Source: CAYTGR01 sp964437445
Lineage (GTDB): Bacteria > Chloroflexota > Anaerolineae > B4-G1 > SLSP01
Reading direction: 5' to 3'
Assembly: GCA_964437445.1 (NCBI GenBank)
Contig: CAYTGR010000021.1
Span: 9,155 to 73,154 of the forward strand
DNA: 64,000 nt
Shown here one piece after another: positions 1 to 7,985 of this stretch (its first letter is position 1; each line of letters begins with the position of its first letter). A model generated the notes under the pieces. It had not been told where the DNA came from. It ran no database searches and saw nothing but the letters and a program-made list of their open reading frames with translations. The position numbers were made by a program, and so were the translations under genes.

Positions 1-445
1 TCCTGGCCGTCTGGTACCGGCGCGCCAGCACCCGCGCCACCGCCTCTTTCGTCGTCGTCTTACCCACGCTACCGGTGATGCCAATGACGCGCGGGTGGAG
101 TTGACGCCGCCAGTAAGCGGCCGCGCCCTGCAACGCCTGCAACACCGACGGCACCCGGATCACCAACGGTGTCGCCAGATCCACCGGTGACGTACCGGCA
201 GTCAGGTCTAACACGGGGGCCTCTACTGCCACCGGGCGCTCCACTACCGCCGCCAGCGCGCCATGCCGGAGAGCATCCCCCACAAAGTCATGCCCGTCGA
301 CCTTCTCGCCTTGGAAAGCGAAGAAGACCGTCCCCAGCCCGGCCTTGCGGGAATCAATCACCGGCATGACCGGCTGCGCCAGTCCGGCCGGTCGCCGGGC
401 ACCCAACCCCTCCAATAAATCGGCTAACGTTAAACGTTTGGTCAT
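1..445 (-). CDS. murF: MurF, UDP-N-acetylmuramoyl-tripeptide--D-Ala-D-Ala ligase (C-terminus outside window)
   Basis: Cytoplasmic ATP-dependent ligase that adds D-Ala-D-Ala to the UDP-muramoyl peptide in peptidoglycan precursor synthesis. About 148 N-terminal residues are visible. They show the Mur-ligase N-terminal domain (VIDSRKAG, then FQGEKVDGHDFV) followed by the ATP-binding loop ITGSVGKTTTKE. The GSVGKTTTKE form and the preceding ALQGAAAYWRRQL are typical of MurF, not MurE, which normally has GTNGKTTT. The ATG at 445 lies 12 bases after the ftsI stop, so it is the next operon gene. The Shine-Dalgarno sequence is weak. The protein is cut by the window edge, not broken. No murE lies between ftsI and this gene, although murE is common there in other bacteria. 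Confidence 0.9.
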   Translation of the reverse strand, partial: MTKRLTLADLLEGLGARRPAGLAQPVMPVIDSRKAGLGTVFFAFQGEKVDGHDFVGDALRHGALAAVVERPVAVEAPVLDLTAGTSPVDLATPLVIRVPSVLQALQGAAAYWRRQLHPRVIGITGSVGKTTTKEAVARVLARRYQTAR

Positions 446-457
446 CTTCAATCCAGC

Positions 458-2200
458 TTACCGATTGCTCATTGCTACATCCGCCGGTGGGATGCCCAGT
501 AAGACAAATAGCCGCGTGGCGAGCTTCTGAAAAACCGGCGCTGCCGTCATGGAGCCCCAACGCATAGTATAGGGCACATCCGGCCGGTCCAGCTTCACCA
601 GGATCAACACTTGCGGATCGGGCAACGGGCCATACCCCACGAAGGAGACAATCACGTCCTCCGGCTCGTAGCCACCGACGCCGGGGATCTGAGCCGTGCC
701 CGTTTTGCCGGCGATGCGATAGCCCTCCACCAGCGCTTCCGGGACCTCTTTGGCGACCGCGTTGGCCAGCAGGCCGGAGACCACCCGCGCCGTCTCCGCC
801 GAGACCGGTTGCCCCAACGGTCGGGGCGGGATAGGGACCACACTGCCGTCCGGGTAGCGCCGCTCGGCGACGATGTGCGGCTGCATCATCACACCGTCGT
901 TTGCCAGCGCGGCGGCGGCGGTCGCCATCTGCAACGGCGTCACGGCGATGCCCTGCCCGAAAGCGTTGGTGGCCAGGTACGAATCCGCCCAATCCCAGTC
1001 GGTTGAGGTGTGAACCAGCCCCGCGGCCTCGTTGCTCACCTCCACACCGGTCGGCTGCCCAAAACCAAACGCTTTCACATACTTGTAGAACAGCTCCGGT
1101 CCCAGCACCTGAGTGGAGAGGGTGGCTGCGCCCACATTCAACGAGTGCGACAACAGCCCCTGCAAATTCTGCTGGCCATAAGCACCGCCGCTCCAGTTGC
1201 GAACGATGATCCCGCCGTACTCCAGCCCCCCCCGGTCCTGGTACGACCAATCCAGAGTAGCGCGGCCTGAATCCACCGCCGCCGCCACCGTGATGATCTT
1301 AAAGACCGAGCCCGGCTCGTAAGGGATACTCACCGCCGGGTCCTGGAAAATTTTAGCGTTATCCACCGCGTAATCGGCGTAGCGATACGGCTCATAAGTC
1401 GGCCGGTTGGCTATCGCCAGCAGCTCGCCCGTGCGCGGATTCATCACGATAATCGTGCCGCTCTCCGCTTTGTACTCGCGCAGCGCATTATCCAGCTCGC
1501 CTTCCACGTAAGCCTGGATCGTCCGATCTATCGTCAGCCGGAGGTCGGTACCGGGATAGGGCAGCCCCCCCTCCTGGGCCATGTCGCTGGGCAACGGGCT
1601 GTTGTTGCCGCCTACCACACCGATACGGGCTACCGTTTCGCCCTGCAAGAAGCGCCGCTGGTAGGCCTGCACACCGTAACCGCGCCCATCCTGGTTCACA
1701 AACCCCAAAGTATGCGCTGCAAGTGCGCCCTCAGCGTAGTAACGCTCCCAGGTCGGCGTCAAGGTGAGCCAGGGCCAGTTCAGCGCCTCAATCTGCTCCG
1801 CCGACTCGGCAGGAATGTGCTTGGCCAGCATCCGCCAGACCAGTCCCTCGGATTCAGCCGGGGCAGTCAGGTCTGCCACCAGCTCACTTTCCGGCCGGTT
1901 GAGCAGCGAGGCCAGTTGCCGGGCCGCTTCCAACGGGTCGCGTACCAGGTTGACTTCAGCCCCCACATCGTAAACCGGGACGTTGCCCACCAGCAGGTTA
2001 CCGTTGCGGTCGCGGATGGAGCCCCACGGCGGTTCAGGTAGCGCGTACTGGCGGCGCACCAGGTCCTCTACCTCGGTCTGGTAACGCGGGTGCTCCATGA
2101 TCTGCAGCCGCACGAGCTGCACCACCACCGGCAGGAGCAAGGCGATCAACAACGTCGCCACTAAACGCAGTCGGGCATCAGGACCCCGTAACATCGTCAA
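458..2200 (-). CDS. ftsI: Class B penicillin-binding protein FtsI (septal transpeptidase)
   Basis: Peptidoglycan D,D-transpeptidase of the divisome, 580 aa, anchored by one N-terminal membrane helix (about residues 10-32) with the rest outside the membrane. A PBP dimerisation region (residues ~45-210) is followed by a transpeptidase domain with all three active-site motifs: SVFK with Ser298, SLN at 353-355 and KTGT at Lys499. There is no C-terminal PASTA domain. Its ATG overlaps the stop of the upstream ftsL-like gene (2197-2200), implying translational coupling. murF follows 12 bases downstream. The position in a mraZ-rsmH-ftsL-ftsI order supports FtsI rather than an elongation-specific PBP2. 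Confidence 0.95.
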   Translation of the reverse strand: MTMLRGPDARLRLVATLLIALLLPVVVQLVRLQIMEHPRYQTEVEDLVRRQYALPEPPWGSIRDRNGNLLVGNVPVYDVGAEVNLVRDPLEAARQLASLLNRPESELVADLTAPAESEGLVWRMLAKHIPAESAEQIEALNWPWLTLTPTWERYYAEGALAAHTLGFVNQDGRGYGVQAYQRRFLQGETVARIGVVGGNNSPLPSDMAQEGGLPYPGTDLRLTIDRTIQAYVEGELDNALREYKAESGTIIVMNPRTGELLAIANRPTYEPYRYADYAVDNAKIFQDPAVSIPYEPGSVFKIITVAAAVDSGRATLDWSYQDRGGLEYGGIIVRNWSGGAYGQQNLQGLLSHSLNVGAATLSTQVLGPELFYKYVKAFGFGQPTGVEVSNEAAGLVHTSTDWDWADSYLATNAFGQGIAVTPLQMATAAAALANDGVMMQPHIVAERRYPDGSVVPIPPRPLGQPVSAETARVVSGLLANAVAKEVPEALVEGYRIAGKTGTAQIPGVGGYEPEDVIVSFVGYGPLPDPQVLILVKLDRPDVPYTMRWGSMTAAPVFQKLATRLFVLLGIPPADVAMSNR

Positions 2201-2562
2201 GGCTCCTTGGCGTCAGGCGCGACACCGGCGGCCTGCACCGGGGGGGCCGGCCAGAGATAATCCACCTGCTCCGCCGGCTGGTATCCCAGCGCGATGGATC
2301 GCTGTTGCAACACCGGGATGGAGCTCTGGCGGGCAATCTCCACCGTCAGCGCCTGGTTGGCGCGCTGCTGTTGCAACCACTCCTGCTCCAGCGTCCACGC
2401 CTGGCTGGAAAGGTGGACGTTGGAGGCCAACAGGCTCAGATAGCTGGCGGCGAGCAGAACGACCACCCCCACCACGGAGAGGAAAAGTAATGCCAGCGCC
2501 CGATCCCGCTGCTCGCGCCGTTTCGGTACCCCATGCGTCTGTTGCTGCCATAAAACGCTCAT
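2197..2562 (-). CDS. ftsL: FtsL-like divisome protein
   Basis: A 121-aa bitopic membrane protein: a short basic N-terminus, one membrane helix at about residues 22-47, then a predicted coiled coil (~50-80) and a Pro-rich tail. This is the layout of FtsL/DivIC-type division proteins, which hold FtsQ/FtsB-type partners and activate FtsWI. FtsL sequences are poorly conserved, so the call rests on size, topology and position between rsmH and ftsI. The start has a GAGGGG ribosome site 4 bases upstream. Its 3' end overlaps ftsI by 4 bases. The space upstream towards rsmH carries 7-bp repeats and then an assembly gap. Confidence 0.75.
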   Translation of the reverse strand: MSVLWQQQTHGVPKRREQRDRALALLFLSVVGVVVLLAASYLSLLASNVHLSSQAWTLEQEWLQQQRANQALTVEIARQSSIPVLQQRSIALGYQPAEQVDYLWPAPPVQAAGVAPDAKEP

Positions 2563-2570
2563 GTTACCCC

Positions 2571-2611
2571 TCAGCGATTAGCATTCAGCCATCAGCCTTC
2601 AGCGGTCAGCC
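2571..2611. repeat. 7-bp tandem repeat, TCAGCNN type, running into assembly gap
   Basis: Nearly six units with exact 7-base spacing: TCAGCGA, TTAGCAT, TCAGCCA, TCAGCCT, TCAGCGG, TCAGCC. The array sits inside the dcw operon between rsmH and ftsL and runs directly into the N gap, so the repeat may be the reason the assembly broke here. Its full length is unknown. Confidence 0.7.
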
Positions 2612-2711
2612 NNNNNNNNNNNNNNNNNNNNNNNNNNNNNNNNNNNNNNNNNNNNNNNNNNNNNNNNNNNNNNNNNNNNNNNNNNNNNNNNNNNNNNNNN
2701 NNNNNNNNNNN
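2612..2711. other. Assembly gap (100 N) between ftsL and rsmH
   Basis: Exactly 100 N, which usually marks a gap of unknown length. It removes the last ~30 codons and stop of rsmH, and probably the rest of a 7-bp repeat array. Confidence 0.98.
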
Positions 2712-3544
2712 GTGCAGATCGGCTGCTGAGGCGGGCAGATGCAGGTCCGCTCTTCCCGCTGCATGAACTGCTTGACGATGCGATCCTCCAGCGAATGGAA
2801 GGTAATCACCGCCAGACGCCCCCCCGGTTTGAGCAGCGCCACCGCCTGGGGCAGCGCCGCCGCCAGCGCCTCCAGCTCCTCATTCACCGCGATCCGCAAC
2901 GCCTGGAAGGTGCGCGTCGCCGGGTGGAGCTCGCCACGCGGCCGTCCCACCGCCGCCACGATGACCTCGGCCAGATGCGTTGTGCTGCGGATCGGGCGGG
3001 CCGCGACGATGGCCTGCGCGATCCGCCGGCTGCGCGGCTCCTCGCCGTATTCCCACAACAGCAACGCTAATTCCGTTTCCGGCAAACCGTTCACCAGCGT
3101 GGCTGCCGTCGGGGCGTCGCCGGTCGGATCAAAGCGCATATCCAGCGGCCCCTCGGTTCGGAAGGCGAAACCGCGCGCCGGCTCGTCCACCTGCCAGGAC
3201 GAAAATCCCAAGTCAAAGAGCACGCCATCTACCAACGGCCAGCCCATTGCCGTGGCGACCGCCGCCAGATGAATGTAAGAGCTATGCTGAACATTGGCCC
3301 GCGCCCCAAAGGGCTCTAACCGCTCCGCGGCCCGTTGGGCCGCCGCCGGATCCCGATCCAGCCCCAACAGCTCGCCCTGTGGAGCACTCGCGGTCAGAAT
3401 CGCGGCCGCATGGCCCCCGCCGCCCACCGTGGCGTCAATATAGCGACCGCCGGGCCGAACCGCCAGCCCTTGCAGGACTTCCGACAGGAGCACCGGGACG
3501 TGCCCCGCGGCCAAACGAGGCTTTAGATTTGCAGGTGCTCCCAT
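2712..3544 (-). CDS. rsmH: RsmH, 16S rRNA (cytosine-1402-N4)-methyltransferase (3' end lost in gap)
   Basis: SAM-dependent methyltransferase (MraW) that modifies C1402 in the 16S rRNA decoding centre. About 278 residues are visible. They start with HVPVLLSEVLQGL, then the SAM-binding DATVGGGGHAAAIL, VLFDLGFSSWQVD, RGFAFRTEGPLDMRFD, FQALRIAVNEEL and SLEDRIVKQFM. The sequence ends at the Cys-rich CICPPQQPIC, which lies near the C-terminus in the family, so only about 30 residues and the stop are lost in the gap. The ATG at 3544 overlaps the last 22 bases of mraZ. The gene is probably intact in the organism. Confidence 0.95.
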
Positions 3545-3960
3545 AGCGCCGGGTCTGCGTCTAACATCTCAGCCTGACGGGCGTTTTCCTCAGCCCAGCG
3601 CTCCGGGCTCCAGAGCTCCATAAAGCGATCCAAACCCACGATGACCACTTCAGCGGCGGGACCCAGCTCGGCATGGTCGCGCAACCGGTCCGGCACCAGA
3701 ATCCGTCCCTGGCGATCCGGCACTGCATCCACGGCATCAGCAAAGAACAGACGCCGCAAGGCGCGGCCTTGAGGATCTGTGATGGGGAGCACATTGACTT
3801 TCTGGGCAATCTCCTGCCAGACCGCCATGGGATAAACGGCCAGACAGCGATCCAACCCCCGGGTGAGCACCAGGCCCTCGGCCAGCGCCTCCCGAAAGCG
3901 AGCCGGGATGGTAATGCGCCCTTTGTCATCTAAGGTGTAAACGTATTGGCCCAAGAACAT
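3523..3960 (-). CDS. mraZ: MraZ, transcriptional regulator of the dcw cluster
   Basis: DNA-binding protein of the AbrB/MraZ fold that controls its own division and cell-wall operon. The 145-aa product has the two tandem SpoVT-AbrB-like halves, each with an AR/DR loop: LDDKGRITIPARFR near residues 10-23 and PDRQGRILVPDRLR near 81-94. The ATG at 3960 (product MFLGQY...) fits family length and has GGGGAG 10 bases upstream. An ATG 18 bases earlier has no ribosome site. It is first in the operon. The four phased TGGNN boxes at 4015-4049 are its expected operator, so autoregulation is likely. Confidence 0.95.
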   Translation of the reverse strand: MFLGQYVYTLDDKGRITIPARFREALAEGLVLTRGLDRCLAVYPMAVWQEIAQKVNVLPITDPQGRALRRLFFADAVDAVPDRQGRILVPDRLRDHAELGPAAEVVIVGLDRFMELWSPERWAEENARQAEMLDADPALWEHLQI

Positions 3961-4014
3961 ATGTTCTATACTCCCCATTCACAGCGCTGAAAAAGGAGAA
4001 AAACTACAAAGATT

Positions 4015-4049
4015 CCCCACTACGCTCCATTTTAACCCACATTTTGCCA
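4015..4049 (-). promoter_or_regulatory. MraZ-binding operator, four TGGNN boxes at 10-bp spacing
   Basis: On the minus strand, TGGCA, TGGGT, TGGAG and TGGGG start exactly 10 bases apart, each separated by 5 bases. MraZ proteins are known to bind series of such GGG-type repeats one helical turn apart upstream of mraZ. The first box begins 2 bases after the -10 hexamer, so bound MraZ would cover the transcription start. Confidence 0.85.
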
Positions 4050-4050
4050 C

Positions 4051-4079
4051 ATTATACACCACTTCTCCCGCAAATGCAA
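4051..4079 (-). promoter_or_regulatory. Promoter of the dcw operon (upstream of mraZ)
   Basis: TTGCAT (4079-4074), 17-base spacer, perfect TATAAT (4056-4051). The expected transcription start near 4044 gives an ~85-base leader before the mraZ ATG at 3960. It abuts the MraZ boxes. Confidence 0.75.
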
Positions 4080-4151
4080 TAGGGAATCTAAACTGAAAAT
4101 GACAATTGAGTAAAGATTTGGGAAATGGGGTGTAACACTCCCGCAAGGCAT

Positions 4152-4179
4152 TTGGTTTCCCCGGCAACCGGGCTATAAT
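4152..4179 (+). promoter_or_regulatory. Candidate promoter for the nurA operon
   Basis: TTGGTT (4152-4157), 16-base spacer, TATAAT (4174-4179), pointing to the gene at 4341. The leader between them is filled by repeat modules of families B and A (4205-4312). Confidence 0.55.
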
Positions 4180-4204
4180 AAACCCAGGCCAATCATGGTT
4201 CAGG

Positions 4205-4254
4205 CTGGAGTTACCATGGCCTGGCATCCACCAGCGGGAATATGATGAAAACAG
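4205..4254 (-). repeat. Family B repeat module (degenerate copy)
   Basis: Read on the minus strand it matches the family B consensus: TTTTCATC, then CCGCTGGTG, GCCAGG, CATGGT. It is directly joined to a family A copy. See 15960-16013 for a full copy. Confidence 0.55.
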
Positions 4255-4255
4255 G

Positions 4256-4312
4256 TTCGTAGTGACGCGCTTCAGCGCGGCTAAGACGGCGCTAAAGCGC
4301 CTCACTACAAAC
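4256..4312. repeat. Family A double-hairpin repeat
   Basis: Layout: TTCGTAGTGAC, hairpin GCGCTTCAGCGC, short spacer, hairpin GGCGCTAAAGCGCC, then TCACTACAAAC. The outer arms (GTAGTGA / TCACTAC) are inverted repeats and each inner half is itself a palindrome. Other copies lie near 10497, 12508, 23632, 56778, 57541, 57613 and 57841. Confidence 0.85.
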
Positions 4313-4340
4313 TTTTCACGTTATTTTCAGGGGAGGTATG

Positions 4341-5516
4341 ATGCTCTCTTTGCCCGGTCTGGGCACTGCCCTGGAAGGTTTGATTCAGCAGGCCACCGCC
4401 GCTGACCGGCAGCGGGCGGAGGCGGTGGCGACGGCCTGGCAATGGCTCCAGGCGGCGCCCCCGGCAGCAGCGCTGCGCGAGCATGTGCAGCCGCTGCTCG
4501 GCACGCCCTGGGAGGGAGCGCTGCCGGCCACCGACGCGCCGCTGGCCGGGCACGAGCCCACGCCGCCCCTGCCCCCCCAGACGACGATCATCGGCGTGGA
4601 TGGCTCCCAAATCCTGCCGGACCGGCACGCGCCCATCCCCTACGCCCTGCTCCAGGTCGGCGGGCTGATCTTCCGCTACAACGGGCAAGCGCCGCAACCG
4701 GTCAGCCAGGCCCGGCTCTATTACGAGGAAAGCGAACTCTACGACGAGCGGACCGATCTGCCGGTCACGCCCGGCCGGTGGGGGATGCGCCGCACCCTGT
4801 GGGAACTGGAATATCTGGCCGGGCTGGCCGAAGCCGAACGCACCGCCCAGGCCGGCCCGCCCTTGCTGGCCTGCACCGACGGGCCGCTGCTGTGGGCCTA
4901 CCCGGAACGCGCCCCCGAGGAGATCACCGCTTTTCATGCCTACCTGGCGGCGCTGAAAAGGCTCCAGGCCGCCGGCGCGCTGCCCATCGGCTACGTGGAA
5001 CGGCCGGCCGGCCGGCTACTGGTGGAGCTGCTCTGGGCCGGCCGGCTGCCTGCCGCTGAACTCACCACCCGGGTTGACCAGAACCCACTGCGCCGCCTGA
5101 ACGACCGCGACCTGATGGCCCACCTCCTGGCACCCGGCGAGCGTTCCGTCTGGTTGGAGCGCGTCTCGCTCACCAACCAGGCCCACGGGCAGCGCGGTCA
5201 GACCATCTGGTGTTGTTATCTCAACGTCGGGGAGCCGGATTACCCGGTCATTGCGCGGGTAGAGGCCCCGGCCTGGGCCGTCCGGCAGCCGGGGACCACC
5301 GAGGCCCTCCACGCCGCGCTGGTGCAGCAGGCGCAGCTGTTAGAGGGGTACCCTTACGTCCTGGCGCGCGCCCACGAAATCGCTCTGGTCTCCACCGAGG
5401 ATAAAGTAGCTCTGGAAAGCGCCATCTTCCGCCGCCTCTGGGAGCAGGGTGTGCACGTGCGCCCCTCGGAAAAGGCCCGGCAGAAGAGCGCCCTGGGCAA
5501 AAAAAGCCGCACCTGA
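4341..5516 (+). CDS. nurA: NurA-domain nuclease
   Basis: Predicted 5'-3' nuclease of the NurA family, 391 aa. The NurA active-site pattern is visible: VDGSQI (residues ~88-93) with the first metal-binding Asp, ACTDGPLLW (~180), and a C-terminal VLARAHEIALVS. In archaea NurA works with the HerA ATPase in DNA end resection. No HerA ATPase is present here, but the next gene resembles a HerA-type HAS-barrel. Two adjacent ATGs exist. The second (4341) is preferred because GGGGAGG lies 4 bases upstream, against 1 base for 4338. The C-terminus is Lys-rich. Confidence 0.8.
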   Translation: MLSLPGLGTALEGLIQQATAADRQRAEAVATAWQWLQAAPPAAALREHVQPLLGTPWEGALPATDAPLAGHEPTPPLPPQTTIIGVDGSQILPDRHAPIPYALLQVGGLIFRYNGQAPQPVSQARLYYEESELYDERTDLPVTPGRWGMRRTLWELEYLAGLAEAERTAQAGPPLLACTDGPLLWAYPERAPEEITAFHAYLAALKRLQAAGALPIGYVERPAGRLLVELLWAGRLPAAELTTRVDQNPLRRLNDRDLMAHLLAPGERSVWLERVSLTNQAHGQRGQTIWCCYLNVGEPDYPVIARVEAPAWAVRQPGTTEALHAALVQQAQLLEGYPYVLARAHEIALVSTEDKVALESAIFRRLWEQGVHVRPSEKARQKSALGKKSRT

Positions 5517-5539
5517 GCCTGAAGCCCGGCGCGCTCACA

Positions 5540-5623
5540 TTTCACGTCTCACGTCTTACGTTTCACGTTTCACGTCTCACGTTTCACGTTTCACGTCTTA
5601 CGTTTCACGTCTTACGTCTTAAT
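5540..5623. repeat. 7-bp tandem repeat, TYTYACG type, about 11 copies
   Basis: Unbroken 7-base period: TTTCACG, TCTCACG, TCTTACG, TTTCACG and so on, with only C/T changes at positions 2 and 4. It fills the whole space between the nurA stop and the ribosome site of the gene at 5635. The same heptamer, in the other orientation (TGAAACG), recurs at 19607-19655. Confidence 0.9.
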
Positions 5624-5634
5624 CAGGAGGCACC

Positions 5635-6261
5635 ATGTCCACCAACGCTACCACCCTGGCTATCGGCACCGTGCTGCGGGCCGACATCCGTGGCTTTGTC
5701 GTCGCCTCGCGCATCCCGGAGCCGGATGTGCCCACCTTCGGCACCTTCGTCCGCGCTCCCATCCAGCAGCAACAGGCCTGGCTGGTTGGGCTGGTCTACG
5801 ACATCCGCTTACAGGATGATCCCTTTCTGCGGGGGCTGGCGGCGACGCTGGTGGAAGGGCAGCCCGGCGCGGCCGAGGTGATCGCCGACCAGCGGGAGGT
5901 CCGCCTCCTGCCGGTGGAGATCAGCGTGACGGCCGTGGGCTATTGCACAGGTTCCCACTATCACTATGGGCTGCCGCCCCAACCGCCGATGATCCTGCAC
6001 CGCATCACCGTCTGCACCCCGGAGGAGGTATGCCAGATCACCGCCCACCCCGACTTCCTGCGCCTGCTGCTGGAAAGCCGCGACATCCCGACCGATGAGC
6101 TGATCACCGTGGCGCTCACCCGCGCCGCCGCGCTGCGTCCCGCCGAAGAACGCGAACCCTACCTGCTGGACGCCGCTCGCTATCTGGCGCGCCAGCTGGG
6201 GCGCGAGCCGCTCCGCCTGGAGACATTGCTACGGCGGCTGCAAGCCACCCTTAACTATTGA
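5635..6261 (+). CDS. HAS-barrel-like protein encoded with NurA
   Basis: A 208-aa soluble protein of uncertain function. The N-terminal ~60 residues (IGTVLRADIRGFVVAS, then FGTFVRAP, then WLVGLVYDI) resemble the small beta-barrel (HAS barrel) found at the start of HerA-type ATPases. The C-terminal half is helical with many Arg/Glu. There is no ATPase Walker motif. AGGAGG precedes the ATG, and the gene lies 118 bases after nurA with a 7-bp repeat between. I infer a partner of the NurA nuclease; a structure search would be needed to confirm the fold. It ends 8 bases before the next gene. Confidence 0.5.
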   Translation: MSTNATTLAIGTVLRADIRGFVVASRIPEPDVPTFGTFVRAPIQQQQAWLVGLVYDIRLQDDPFLRGLAATLVEGQPGAAEVIADQREVRLLPVEISVTAVGYCTGSHYHYGLPPQPPMILHRITVCTPEEVCQITAHPDFLRLLLESRDIPTDELITVALTRAAALRPAEEREPYLLDAARYLARQLGREPLRLETLLRRLQATLNY

Positions 6262-6269
6262 GGAGCCCT

Positions 6270-7901
6270 ATGAAATCCCCCATCCCCCCCGAGGCCGCAC
6301 AGTTCCTTGACGAAGCCCGCACACTGGAAGAAATCGGCGAATTTGAGAGTGCGCTGCGCCGGTGTGAAAGCGCGCTGCGCCTGGCACCGCAATGGGCTGC
6401 CGCCCACTACCTGCATGGCGTGATCCTGAACGACCTGGAACGGCCTGAGGAGGCCATAACAGCCTACCAGGAGGCCGTGCAGTTGGATCCCACGTTCACC
6501 GAGGCCATCGCAGCCCTGGCCGCGGCCGAGCAGGAGCTGGCCGACATTCCGGGCCTGCCAGAAGCCTACGAATACGAAGCGGCCGGCAACCTGCAGGCCG
6601 CGTTGGAACTCTGCGATAGCATCCTGGAGAACCGGCCAGAGCTGGCCGAGGTCCACAACCTGCGTGGCATCGTCCTGGATCAGTTGAACCGGCCCTGGGC
6701 GGCCCTGCAGGCCTACCGGCAGGCGGTGACATTGGATCCCACCTTCACCGAGGCCCAGGAAAATCTGGCCGAAGCCGAGCAGGAACTGGCCACTATCCCC
6801 CCACTGGACGAAATCTATGCCCGCCAGACAGCCGGCGACCTGGAAGGAGCGCTCGCGCTCTGCGACCAGATTCTGGCCCTCAGCCCGGATCACGCAGAAG
6901 CGCATTATCTGCGCGGCGGCCTGCTGCACCAGCTGGGCCGCCTCTGGGAAGCAATGTCCGCTTACCAGGCAGCTTTGCAAATTGACCCGGCGTTCGCCGC
7001 GGCCGGCGAGGCCCTGGAGCTGGCCCGCCAGGAGTTCCAACTGGCTCCCGACCTCAACGCAGCCTACGCGCTTTACGAAGAAGCCGGTGACCCCCAGGCG
7101 GCCCTGGCCCTCTGCGATCAGATCTTAGCGTTGGTGCCTGAGGTGGCCGAGGCCCACAACCTGCGCGGCGTCCTGCTGGACGAGCTGGAACGGCCCTGGG
7201 AGGCCATCCGGGCCTACCGGCAGGCCGTAGCGCTGGCGCCTGACTTTACCGAAGCTCAGGATAATCTGGCCGATGCCGAGCAGGAGTTCGCGGCCGAACC
7301 CGACCTGCACGAAGTCCACCAGCTGGCTGATGCCGGCGACCTTTGGGGAGCGGTGACTCTGTGCGAAGAAATCTTAATGCTGGTGCCCGAGCTGACCGAG
7401 GCCTACCATCTTCGCCAGCGGCTCCTGGAACGCTTTGAGCGCTCCCGGTCGGCGGCTGTGGCCGACGAGTGGACCACAGAACTGGAAGTCCCGCCGCTGG
7501 CCGCCAACCCCTTAGAGTCAGCCTACGCCAGCGAGGCCGCGGGCGACCTGGAGACGGCTCTGGCGCAGTGCGAACAGGCCCTGGCGGCGGAGCCGACTTC
7601 GGCAGAAGCCCACAACCTGCGGGGGATTATCCTGGATCAGCTGGACCGCCTGCCGGAAGCCGTCGCGGCTTACCGCCAGGCCGTGTCATTAGATCCCGAT
7701 TTTGACGAAGCTCGCGAGAACTTAGCCGAAGCCGAGGCGGAGCTCCGCCAGGTCTCAGCCCCCACACCGGCGGCAGAGGCCACGCCCGTTGCCACCGACA
7801 CAGATACCCCGCTCTGCCCGCACTGCCGCTCCACCGACGTCAGCCAGGTGGGTTGGCTCAAAAAACAGTGGCGCTGCAAGCATTGCGGCACGACGTGGTA
7901 A
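6270..7901 (+). CDS. TPR-repeat protein with C-terminal zinc ribbon
   Basis: A 543-aa protein built of six ~83-residue units, each with two TPR-like helical hairpins. Recurrent motifs are GDLEGALALCDQIL, AEAHNLRGILLDQL and AIRAYRQAVALDP. Unit five is degenerate. The last ~30 residues form a zinc ribbon, CPHC...CKHCGTTW, with four Cys. TPR arrays are protein-protein scaffolds, and the ribbon may bind DNA or protein. The ATG at 6270 follows AGGAG. A TTG at 6258 would overlap the previous stop and is less likely. Probably the third gene of the nurA operon. Partner unknown. Confidence 0.75.
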   Translation: MKSPIPPEAAQFLDEARTLEEIGEFESALRRCESALRLAPQWAAAHYLHGVILNDLERPEEAITAYQEAVQLDPTFTEAIAALAAAEQELADIPGLPEAYEYEAAGNLQAALELCDSILENRPELAEVHNLRGIVLDQLNRPWAALQAYRQAVTLDPTFTEAQENLAEAEQELATIPPLDEIYARQTAGDLEGALALCDQILALSPDHAEAHYLRGGLLHQLGRLWEAMSAYQAALQIDPAFAAAGEALELARQEFQLAPDLNAAYALYEEAGDPQAALALCDQILALVPEVAEAHNLRGVLLDELERPWEAIRAYRQAVALAPDFTEAQDNLADAEQEFAAEPDLHEVHQLADAGDLWGAVTLCEEILMLVPELTEAYHLRQRLLERFERSRSAAVADEWTTELEVPPLAANPLESAYASEAAGDLETALAQCEQALAAEPTSAEAHNLRGIILDQLDRLPEAVAAYRQAVSLDPDFDEARENLAEAEAELRQVSAPTPAAEATPVATDTDTPLCPHCRSTDVSQVGWLKKQWRCKHCGTTW

Positions 7902-7985
7902 CCGGGGATTTTACACGCTTTTTACAGGCCCTTGTCACTGCCGGAAAAATGTCCCGGTGGCCCGATGGGGTGGCGGCCGCCCGGC

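Noticed and set aside
5540..5623. Repeat array as a CRISPR
   Set aside because: Units are 7 bp and contiguous with no spacers. No cas genes anywhere in the window.
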